Assembly: GCA_937888925.1 (NCBI GenBank)
Contig: CALARM010000016.1
Location: forward strand, 1-6,292
Length of the DNA: 6,292 bases
Direction: 5' to 3'
Source: an uncultured Synergistia bacterium
GTDB taxonomy: Bacteria; Eremiobacterota; SpSt-956; JAKJGF01
The position numbers and the translations under genes are program-made. Shown piece after piece: positions 1 to 6,244 of this stretch. The notes under the pieces were generated by a model that was not told the origin of the DNA, searched no databases, and was given only the letters and a program-made list of their open reading frames with translations. Position 1 is the first letter of the stretch. Every line of letters starts with the position of its first letter.

Positions 1-118
1 CCAGATCCCATGCCTTCATATGCCATTTATTCGCCTCTTTAATCCTCTCTTCTTTACTGTCGCAGGATATGTTAATAAGCATTACAATCGTTATAAATAA
101 TAAAATTGTTTTATACAT
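1..118 (-). CDS. Lipoprotein, N-terminal part only (runs off the window)
   Basis: Seen: an ATG at 118-116 opens a frame of 39 codons that continues past base 1. It is preceded by a strong Shine-Dalgarno AAGGAG (129-124) five bases upstream, which fixes the start. The product begins MYKTILLFITIVMLINISC, with one lysine, a run of about 13 hydrophobic residues, and a cysteine at position 19 in a lipobox-like INISC context. A charged stretch (DSKEERIKEANK) follows. This is the classic type II signal peptide, so the mature protein should be lipid-anchored at Cys19 on the outer face of a membrane. The rest of the protein is missing, so its function is unknown. A TTGAAA hexamer at 197-192 could be the -35 of its promoter, but no good -10 follows. 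The perfect hairpin at 299-334 separates it from the upstream gene remnant, so it is probably transcribed independently. Confidence 0.75.
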   Translation of the reverse strand, partial: MYKTILLFITIVMLINISCDSKEERIKEANKWHMKAWDL

Positions 119-298
119 ATACTCTCCTTAATTTTTGTAATCATTCGGCTGTCAGCTTTTTTACTGATAGAATGCAGAATTCTCCACGTAATTTCAACCA
201 GATCAAAAAAATTCCTTTTTTTATTTTGACATGATCGGATGGTTACAGCGAAAAATAACAATCTATTCTTTTCTTCACTCTTCACGATTCTCATAAGC

Positions 299-334
299 AG
301 AACAGAGATGCCGGTTTTAAAGCATCTCTGTTCT
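299..334. repeat. Perfect 13-bp inverted repeat (strong hairpin)
   Basis: AGAACAGAGATGC (299-311) is exactly complementary to GCATCTCTGTTCT (322-334) across a 10-nt loop. It lies between the end of the coiled-coil gene remnant and the lipoprotein gene, both on the minus strand. The position suits a transcription terminator, but neither strand has a run of T after the stem, so it is not a standard intrinsic terminator. It may be a transcript-stabilising or processing hairpin, or a copy of a dispersed palindromic repeat. No second copy is seen in this window. Confidence 0.6.
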
Positions 335-383
335 ATGATGATTACTATAAGGAATATGTTATCTCACTCCTTTACAAATAATT

Positions 384-752
384 TCAGACCTGACACAAAC
401 CTCTGCTTCCCGGAAATTTTCCATAGAGATAGCCCGGTTTTTTCAGGGAAGGCAGATAACTGCAGGTCTCTCTCTCAAGAAAGGTCATATCAGTGCATTT
501 AAGCTGTTTTTTTGTATATTCATATTCTTTGATGAGTTTTTGCAGTCTCTCTTCTGTTTCTTTCTGTGCTTCTGAAAGTTCTTTTACGAGGCTCTGGAGG
601 TCATTAAGAGCTATTTTAATCTCTGTAATGTCAGGTTCGGTATTTAATGATTTTTTATGATCTTTTTCTATTTCTTCTATAAACGTGTATAAAACTTCTT
701 TTAGCTCCGGCTGGAGCATATCTATCCTTCTGACAAGTTCCATGGAAGGCAT
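384..752 (-). pseudogene. Truncated coiled-coil protein, probable remnant of a coiled-coil/nuclease-like family gene
   Basis: Seen: a 122-codon frame from ATG at 752-750. This start is preferred over the GTG at 761-759 because that GTG sits inside the purine-rich ribosome site (AGAGAGGGGG). The N-terminus (MPSMELVRRIDMLQPELKEV, then a charged helix) leads into a coiled coil at about residues 42-85 with repeated KELSEAQKETEERLQKL-type heptads. Known, from memory: this N-terminus and heptad repeat open a family of roughly 200-residue proteins (DUF3782-like) whose C-terminus resembles a PD-(D/E)XK nuclease. Here residues 91-103 (FLERETCSYLPSL) look like the start of that C-terminal domain. The frame then becomes unconvincing (PGYLYGKFPGSRG) and stops. 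Adding one base to the T6 run at 438-443 would give KKTGLSLWKISGK and a stop at 366-364, which fits the family better but is still far too short. A functional short protein cannot be excluded. It has its own promoter. Confidence 0.55.
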
Positions 753-784
753 AATTGTCACCCCCTCTCTCTTTATATATTTTG

Positions 785-813
785 ATTATAACTTTTTTGA
801 CGAGATTAGTAAA
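785..813 (-). promoter_or_regulatory. Sigma-70-like promoter for the coiled-coil gene
   Basis: Read on the minus strand, TTTACT (813-808) and a perfect TATAAT (790-785) are separated by exactly 17 bases. The -35 matches TTGACA at four of six positions. The pair begins 9 bases after the stop codon of the DHH gene, and predicted initiation near 778 leaves a leader of about 25 nt before the ATG at 752. The small gene could therefore be expressed separately from the ATPase/DHH pair, although read-through from them is also possible because no terminator lies between. Confidence 0.6.
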
Positions 814-822
814 GCATCCCTT

Positions 823-1941
823 TTATATCAATCCATCCGTATAGGTAGCAACAATTCTGCGAATTTCTTCCGGATGTATGACACTGCCTTTCCTGGGGCT
901 GGCTACAATTGTATAATTATGGCCTCTTCCGTCATACCATGGATCTGGATTGTGATAACCCGGTCTGACAGGTTTAAGGATTCCTCTGTCATCTTTCAGC
1001 CTTATATCACCACAGGCTCTTCTGAGAAGGGTTTCTTTTAATTCCAGAATAGTTCCGAGATAAACCAGAGAATATTTCTTTTTGGCGTCAACTGAAATAA
1101 TAGTTTCGTTTTTTTTCGTATAATGAACAAGTGTGAGCATAAAACCTTTTTTTTGAGTACTCCGTATCCTATCATTTCCTGTAGAATATCTGAATAATGC
1201 AGATGACGGGTTATTTATGAAAATAGCATCTACTTTTTCCCATTCCGTCATATTCTGGGACGGAAGAATGATGGAAAGAATTTCTGTTTTATGTGCTTTA
1301 TCAGGATCTTCCACATCTTTAATGTAAAGGTCTCTGTCTTTCTTTATATCAGGAATAATTGATGAAAGCAATTTACTGTTCCAGTCAAGCGATTCCTCCG
1401 ATTCAGGATCTATACCTTTTACCATATTTCTTATGAGGTTTTCTATCAAAGGTAACATGGTTTTTATAATAGTTCTGTTCCGTTCGTCTTCACTGGAAAT
1501 CTGGGCTGTTATTTTTCTGTTTATAAAAATTGCTGCCGTAGACGGAGTCTTTATCTGTTCAGGTGAAAAGATTTTTAAGCCCTGATCTATGAGTGATGCA
1601 TAGTCTGCAAGTTCCTTTGCTCCTTCCGGCAGATGGCCATGTTCTATAAGATATGTGGCCAGATACGCAGAAGCTATGGCATCAAAATCAGGGCAATAAT
1701 GCATTATAATTTCAATTTCTTTTGCTTTTTTATTAATGCTCTTTAAAAGAAGGTCAGGATTATTGTAGATAATTTCAGCGGCACTCTGGTAGGTACTGCT
1801 CTGATGGTGGTCAAAGACTCCTTTTTGCAGTTTATTGCCTACATCAAGGTAGATTCTGTTTGGAAGAACAGGATGCTCTTCTGTACCTGCAATGGAACCC
1901 ATTTTTATAAAATTGAAAAGAAAGTGACGTTTTTTTATCAT
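823..1941 (-). CDS. DHH-type phosphoesterase-like protein with motifs in permuted order
   Basis: Seen: 372 residues from ATG at 1941-1939. The in-frame GTG at 1962 is rejected as start because it lies in the ribosome site (AGGGAGAGG), which is well spaced for the ATG. Conserved-looking acidic and histidine motifs are YLDVG (Asp33), VFDHHQ (Asp44-His45-His46), HYCPDFDAIAS (His81, Asp85, Asp87) and ADYASLIDQG (Asp113, Asp119). Near the C-terminus, PDPWYDGRGHNYTI (about residues 332-345) contains a GRGH that may replace the GGGH of DHHA1 domains. Known: DHH/RecJ-type phosphoesterases use HxxxDxD, a middle Asp and DHH to bind two Mn ions and hydrolyse phosphodiester or phosphoanhydride bonds in nucleic acids, cyclic dinucleotides or polyphosphate. 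Inferred: a soluble cytoplasmic hydrolase. The DHH motif comes before HxxxDxD here, opposite to the usual order. Substrate is unknown. The gene follows the BrxC-like ATPase by 33 nt and is very likely co-transcribed with it. Confidence 0.7.
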   Translation of the reverse strand: MIKKRHFLFNFIKMGSIAGTEEHPVLPNRIYLDVGNKLQKGVFDHHQSSTYQSAAEIIYNNPDLLLKSINKKAKEIEIIMHYCPDFDAIASAYLATYLIEHGHLPEGAKELADYASLIDQGLKIFSPEQIKTPSTAAIFINRKITAQISSEDERNRTIIKTMLPLIENLIRNMVKGIDPESEESLDWNSKLLSSIIPDIKKDRDLYIKDVEDPDKAHKTEILSIILPSQNMTEWEKVDAIFINNPSSALFRYSTGNDRIRSTQKKGFMLTLVHYTKKNETIISVDAKKKYSLVYLGTILELKETLLRRACGDIRLKDDRGILKPVRPGYHNPDPWYDGRGHNYTIVASPRKGSVIHPEEIRRIVATYTDGLI

Positions 1942-1974
1942 GGTTATAGCCTCTCCCTTCACCCTTCACAATAT

Positions 1975-4506
1975 TTATACAAACCTTATTTTTTTATCGT
2001 CACTCAGGATTTTTTCCAGATTTCCTCTCAAATGATTTAAATAGAGGTTCAGATCGTTTTTATTTTCAATTACATGATTCCATAATACAATTTTTCTCAT
2101 GTCCACATATTCTATATCTTTTTTCCAGGTATTTCCATGGATTTTTTTAATTTCTTCATCTATCTGCTGAAAAGACAGAGATTTTTGCTGTTCCAGCTGT
2201 ACCGTGAGAGCTACAATCTTGGTACAATCATTTATTTTATTAATTTCTTTTTCCATATTTCTGTAATAAGAAAGGATATTTCCGGTGAAAACCGGTGCCA
2301 GGATGTCTTTATATCTGTTTAATTCTTCATTTATAATCACGGAGATTGCATCGATTTTTTCCAGAAGATTACATCTCATTTCTCTTAAAATTATATCATG
2401 GGCTTTTTTGATTTTATCTGACAGTACAGGTAAATCTTTTATTTTCTCATAAGGCTCTTCCATATGAAGTATTTTTTTCATTTCATCTATCTTTTCTTTT
2501 ATTTCTTCAGGAAGGTAATCTCTGTCAGCAAGGAAATCGTTATAACCTTTCTGTGCAATATGAAAAACCTTTACCTGTGATTTAAAGAAATTCTTTACAG
2601 AACTGATATCATGTGAAAGTTTTTCCAGATTTTCTTTGTATACAACTATATTATCCAGAAACCCTGTTTCGTCTTCTGTATCTGAAATCTTACTTAACAG
2701 TTCTATTCCTCTTTCTATAACCTGTTTACCCGGATATAAAGTTCCTTCTTTAGAAGAATAGTAAGGTATATAATTTTTTAATTCATCCAGATAAATATTA
2801 AGTATGTCCTTTGTTTTATTATATAAACCATGCTCATCTTCCGGCAGAGGGCCTGCACCAAAAGATTTTATCATTAAATGTTTTACTATGTCAGTAACTG
2901 AAGGTTCAATATCCAGGGAAGTCTTATATGAAAACACTTCTTCCTCTGCAATGAGTTCATATTCTTTTCCTTCTTTTTTTACAAGAGCTTCTTTTTTCAG
3001 TCTTTCGAGAGATTTTTCTACGGCATTTTTTAAAGCTTTTTTATCTTCATCTATGTGATCTGTACTTAAAATGGCCAGATTCTCAGCAGTTGGTCTTACG
3101 TCTTTTATATACTTAATCATAAAAAGAATTTTAAGTAATTCACAGTCTTCGTCATTTAAATTTCTGTTATTACAGGCCTGACTGATAATTTTATTTACTC
3201 CGGGAGGAAGGGCATATGCCAGGGATTCATAAAAAGAGGAAAAGGGGACAATAAAACCTGTGTTTTTTTCGTCCATCATTCCCGTTGTTTCCTGGAAAAC
3301 CTTTAGCATAGAGATTTTTCCTTCAAAGTCTCCTGTCTTAAGTATCTTTTCCAGAAGTTTCGATATGAGATTGAACTGGATAGGAAGAAAAGGATATACT
3401 CCTATAAATTCGTCTTCATAACCGAACATGCCGGAAGATGATAAATAATCTTTCTTTTTTTTATAATAGAGAGATAAATAATCCTTTGCAAGAAGTGATT
3501 TTTCCAGAATACGTTTTTTTATAATTGCCCCTGTATTATCTATAGAGATTTTTAACTGGCATGAGAAATTTTTTTTAATCTTTGATAAAGCCATGTCTTT
3601 TGCCATACTGTCAAGTGGTTCCACTGACGTCACAATAACCCACGCTTTCCCTCTGAGCATTTTCCCGAGATGTTCTATAGTTGCCTGAAGATCAGACAGA
3701 AGTGTTTTTTTATTACCTTTATATTTATCTATATTGTCAACAAGGAATATGATCCTGTGTTCTCCTATGGCATTACAGTAATCCATAACGGTTTTTACGA
3801 ATTTTTCCACACTGTAATCATCTGTTTTGCTGAACAATTTTACAGCTTCTTTTTTTGATAACCCGAATGACTGTTTCAGAGCCATAATCACATTATCCCT
3901 GTCCGAATAAGAATTTTTCCTGTTTTCTGTCCAGTTATGGCCTGTAATTTCTTTATATGCTTCCCTGAAGGAGGAATAGTGTCCTCTCATATCAAGTTCT
4001 CTTTCAAATTCTGCAATATAAGGTATATCTCCGCAGTAGCCGAGAGCATCATAAAATACCTTCATGAAGACTTTTATGAGCCCTTCTTTTCTGAATTCAG
4101 ACAGAGTCTGAGAATTTATGTTAAATAATATTACATCTGCAGAACCTCTGGAATTTATTATCTTTATATCGGACAGAAGCATAGGGTCTTTAAATTTATC
4201 ATAGAAAAATGTAAGAGGGCTTTTATTATTTATTTTTTTACCTGCCAGAAAAGAGGAAATGACCTTTAAAAAATGAGATTTCCCTGAGCCTGATAAGCCT
4301 GATATCCATACACCTGTTTTATCTGTCTTATAATAAAGTGATTTTATATAATTAGAGAAGAAATCATGAAAATTCTTTTCCATGTCTTCTGTTACCACAT
4401 ATTCGTCAAGTTCTTCACAGACAGTTTTACTGTCACTGTCTTCTACATTTATGACACAGTTAATATTTCTATAGATATTTTTTTGAAAAAGTTCTTTGAT
4501 TTTCAC
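1975..4506 (-). CDS. Short BrxC-like P-loop ATPase (BREX-related)
   Basis: Seen: 843 residues from a GTG start (4506-4504), with AGGAG at 4520-4516 nine bases upstream. The N-terminus (MKIKELFQKNIYRNI, then ELDEYVVTEDMEK) and GVWISGLSGSGKSHFLK follow the BrxC pattern. Walker A is GLSGSGKS (70-77). Walker B is IIFLVDN (252-258), followed by KAWVIVTSVEPLDS (287-300, sensor 1 region), YPFLPIQF (371-378), a winged-helix-like LFMIKYIKDVRPTAENLAIL (461-480), YPGK (591-594), VKNFFKSQVKVF (637-648) and a helical end, LNLYLNHLRGNLEKIL. Known: BrxC is an AAA+-like ATPase of about 1,200 residues, essential for BREX phage defence. Inferred: a BrxC relative lacking about 300 residues, probably between the winged helix and the YPGK region. 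The glutamate after Walker B Asp257 is Asn258, and the expected arginines near 313 and 317 are Asn and Gln. No other BREX genes are in view. A DHH-type gene follows closely. Family membership is fairly sure; its role as a defence protein is not. Confidence 0.85.
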   Translation of the reverse strand: MKIKELFQKNIYRNINCVINVEDSDSKTVCEELDEYVVTEDMEKNFHDFFSNYIKSLYYKTDKTGVWISGLSGSGKSHFLKVISSFLAGKKINNKSPLTFFYDKFKDPMLLSDIKIINSRGSADVILFNINSQTLSEFRKEGLIKVFMKVFYDALGYCGDIPYIAEFERELDMRGHYSSFREAYKEITGHNWTENRKNSYSDRDNVIMALKQSFGLSKKEAVKLFSKTDDYSVEKFVKTVMDYCNAIGEHRIIFLVDNIDKYKGNKKTLLSDLQATIEHLGKMLRGKAWVIVTSVEPLDSMAKDMALSKIKKNFSCQLKISIDNTGAIIKKRILEKSLLAKDYLSLYYKKKKDYLSSSGMFGYEDEFIGVYPFLPIQFNLISKLLEKILKTGDFEGKISMLKVFQETTGMMDEKNTGFIVPFSSFYESLAYALPPGVNKIISQACNNRNLNDEDCELLKILFMIKYIKDVRPTAENLAILSTDHIDEDKKALKNAVEKSLERLKKEALVKKEGKEYELIAEEEVFSYKTSLDIEPSVTDIVKHLMIKSFGAGPLPEDEHGLYNKTKDILNIYLDELKNYIPYYSSKEGTLYPGKQVIERGIELLSKISDTEDETGFLDNIVVYKENLEKLSHDISSVKNFFKSQVKVFHIAQKGYNDFLADRDYLPEEIKEKIDEMKKILHMEEPYEKIKDLPVLSDKIKKAHDIILREMRCNLLEKIDAISVIINEELNRYKDILAPVFTGNILSYYRNMEKEINKINDCTKIVALTVQLEQQKSLSFQQIDEEIKKIHGNTWKKDIEYVDMRKIVLWNHVIENKNDLNLYLNHLRGNLEKILSDDKKIRFV

Positions 4507-4565
4507 AGGCGAAATCTCCTTTTTGTTAAATATCAGTCATTTATTATTCTATATAAAAAAAAATA

Positions 4566-4589
4566 TTCCTATAAAGAAAATTACAGGAA
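4566..4589. promoter_or_regulatory. Candidate operator dyad upstream of the BrxC-like gene
   Basis: TTCCTATAA (4566-4574) and TTACAGGAA (4581-4589) are inverted copies matching at eight of nine positions around a 6-nt spacer. The dyad is about 60 bases upstream of the GTG start and just upstream of the possible minus-strand -10 TAGAAT at 4551-4546, so it would cover the -35 region. That position suits a repressor or activator site. No regulator gene is visible in the window, and chance dyads are common in AT-rich DNA. Confidence 0.35.
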
Positions 4590-4779
4590 CCGGTGTCTTT
4601 ATGGGGTAATAGAGTTTTGTTACTAAAAGTTATTATTAGTTACGAATTTTTTTTGTTTTATCCGATGATTAAAGCTGAAATTTATCATTCGGTTCAAAAG
4701 TGAGAAAATTAAATCGTATTAATAAAAAATATTCATATGTTCAAAAATAATTTACTTATAAATATTAGTTATTTAAAAT

Positions 4780-4807
4780 TTCATTAATTTATGATACTAT
4801 TTATAAT
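4780..4807 (+). promoter_or_regulatory. Sigma-70-like promoter for the carboxypeptidase gene
   Basis: A perfect TATAAT (4802-4807) lies 16 bases after a weak -35, TTCATT (4780-4785), that matches the consensus at three of six positions. Initiation would be near 4814, giving a structured leader of about 95 nt before the ATG at 4910. In such AT-rich DNA a TATAAT can occur by chance. The alternative -10 TATGAT at 4790-4795 is poorer. Confidence 0.4.
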
Positions 4808-4811
4808 TATA

Positions 4812-4880
4812 GTGAAAAGCGAAGGGAATATAACTTTTCATTCTTCGTTGTGACCGCCAGGTCATGGCAATTGTTACGAA
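4812..4880 (+). promoter_or_regulatory. Structured 5' leader with competing hairpins, unrecognised
   Basis: Three foldings can be drawn. GTGAAAAG (4812-4819) pairs with CTTTTCAT (4834-4841). AGCGAAG (4818-4824) pairs with CTTCGTT (4843-4849). TTCGT (4844-4848) pairs with ACGAA (4876-4880). The first two share bases 4818-4819, and the second and third share bases 4844-4848, so in each case they are mutually exclusive. A compact hairpin, TGACC-GCCA-GGTCA (4851-4864), sits inside the last pairing and can extend to 4847-4868 with G-U pairs. This stretch is visibly richer in G+C than the DNA before it, and the ribosome site follows at 4897-4902. It does not match any riboswitch consensus I know. 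A regulatory role is inference. Confidence 0.35.
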
Positions 4881-4909
4881 ACTAACTATACATTGTGGAG
4901 GGTTTAAAC

Positions 4910-6244
4910 ATGTTTTTAAAAAATCATAATCATTATTACAGAATACTTATAATAGTTTTTCTGTTGACCTGTATTCCTGTATACGGTGAAGAAACTCTGC
5001 CTTCACCGGTGGAAGCTTATAATAGATTACTGGATATTGACAGGGAACTGAACTATATAGGTTCTACTATATCCATTTTATCATGGGATAAAAGTAATTT
5101 TATGCCACCTGACGGGGCAGAATATCGCGGAAAGTTATTAACCTATTTTTCCAATATGTCTTATGAAAAAATGGCAGATCTGGAGTTCGGTAAACTCCTT
5201 TCCATCGCCGAAAAGATGGAAAATCAATCGGAAGTGGAAAAGGCCAATCTGCATATCTGGAGAAGATACTATGATAAAGTAATAAAATTGCCGCAGGATT
5301 TCGTATTACATAAATCTGAAGTTACGTCTGGAGCAATAGATGCATGGAAAAAGGGGAGGGAAGAAAATGATTATTCTGTCTTTCAACCCCATCTGAAATT
5401 ACAGGTGCAAATATCCGAACAAACAGTCAGATATATGGGGTATGACTCATGCCCTTACAACGGAATGCTAGATTCTTATGTAGAAGGTCTGACTGTGGAA
5501 AAATGTGATAAACTTTTTGAAGAACTCAAACCCTCTATAATTGCTCTCCTTAAAAAAATAAAAGAATCGGACGTAAAGATTCCTGATAGACTCTTTCCCG
5601 GTACTGTCTTTCCTGAAGAAAAACAGAAAGAATTACTGAAAAAAATGTCTCAAAAGGCAGGTTATGATCTTCAGAAAGGTTTTATTTCTAAAACATCACT
5701 TCATCCTGAAACTACTGTCATGGGGCCGGAAGATGTGAGAATAACTACAAGATTTGACGAAACTAACCCTTTTGCCCCGTCTCTCAGAACAGGACTTCAT
5801 GAAGCAGGCCACGCAATTTACTTTCAAAATTTACCGAAAGAATATTCTACGATGCCTGTCTGTTTCTGTGCCGGTACGGATTTGAGTGAAGGAATAGCCA
5901 GATATTATGAAAATCATATAGGAAAAAACATGCCTTTCTGGACTTACTGGCTGCCGGAATTTAAACACACCTTTTCTATAGAAGATAACATTTCATCTGA
6001 AGAAATATATAGATATGTGAACAGAGTGAACCTATCTCCTGTCAGACTGGAAGCCGATGAGCTTACCTATGTTCTCCATATTATAATACGCTACGAAATA
6101 GAGAGGGATCTCTTTGCCGGAAAGATTACAGCAGATGATTTACCTTCTGTCTGGAAAGAAAAATATAAAGAATATATAGGTGTTGACGTACCTGATGATA
6201 AAAGTGGCATATTACAGGATATTCACTGGGCGACAGGAGGTTTC
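4910..6244 (+). CDS. Exported M32-family (Taq-type) metallocarboxypeptidase, 3' end missing
   Basis: Seen: 445 codons from ATG at 4910, with GGAGGG (4897-4902) seven bases upstream. Residues 1-26 form a signal peptide: Arg11, hydrophobic ILIIVFLLT, then VYG before EE as a signal peptidase I site. LLTC at 18-21 is a weaker lipobox alternative. M32 motifs in order are DVRITTR (275-281), the zinc site HEAGH (297-301), Glu327 in SEGIAR 26 residues later (the family's third zinc ligand position), VNLSPVRLEADELTYVLH (373-390) and the final DIHWATGGF. Known: M32 enzymes are about 500-residue zinc carboxypeptidases that remove C-terminal residues, usually in the cytoplasm. Inferred: this one acts in the periplasm or outside the cell in peptide breakdown. 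The usual HESQSR motif is changed to SEGIAR. The true sequence ends at 6244, where the adapter replaces the last part of the protein (about 50 residues). It is divergent from the ATPase gene and probably unrelated to it. Confidence 0.9.

Larger units (their letters stand above)
4507..4909. other. Divergent intergenic region, very AT-rich, no gene seen
   Basis: These 403 bases separate the minus-strand ATPase gene from the plus-strand carboxypeptidase gene, so both promoters must lie here unless the ATPase is read from elsewhere. I find no convincing reading frame. It holds a dyad near the ATPase start (4566-4589), a possible minus-strand -10 TAGAAT (4551-4546) without a good -35, an imperfect stem pairing 4662-4669 with 4684-4692, and the carboxypeptidase promoter and structured leader (from 4780). 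The long A/T runs at 4552-4563 and 4645-4654 could be bent DNA or sites for a nucleoid protein. Confidence 0.6.

Noticed and set aside
226..231. Perfect plus-strand TTGACA
   Set aside because: No -10 hexamer follows at usable spacing, and no plus-strand gene lies downstream.
91..294. 67-codon minus-strand frame
   Set aside because: It has no ribosome site, overlaps the start of the lipoprotein gene in another frame, and its product resembles nothing coherent.
239..502. Plus-strand frames opposite the minus-strand genes (also 685-1041, 1804-2040, 2137-2322, 2804-3058, 3670-3858, 3937-4128, 4366-4626)
   Set aside because: All are antisense to better genes or their remnants, lack ribosome sites, and give Phe/Ser/Tyr-rich products typical of antisense reading of AT-rich coding DNA.
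1942..1962. GTG at 1962 as the start of the DHH gene
   Set aside because: It lies inside the purine-rich ribosome site that serves the ATG at 1941 at normal spacing.
823..4506. A complete BREX locus
   Set aside because: Only a BrxC-like gene is visible; both flanks hold unrelated genes, although the contig ends nearby on the carboxypeptidase side and distant partners cannot be excluded.
4662..4692. Imperfect stem as a terminator
   Set aside because: The stem has unpaired bases, and the T tract on the plus strand comes before it rather than after; on the minus strand it is followed by A residues.
4820..4905. c-di-GMP, SAM, fluoride or guanidine riboswitch in the leader
   Set aside because: None of the conserved core sequences I know for these classes is present.
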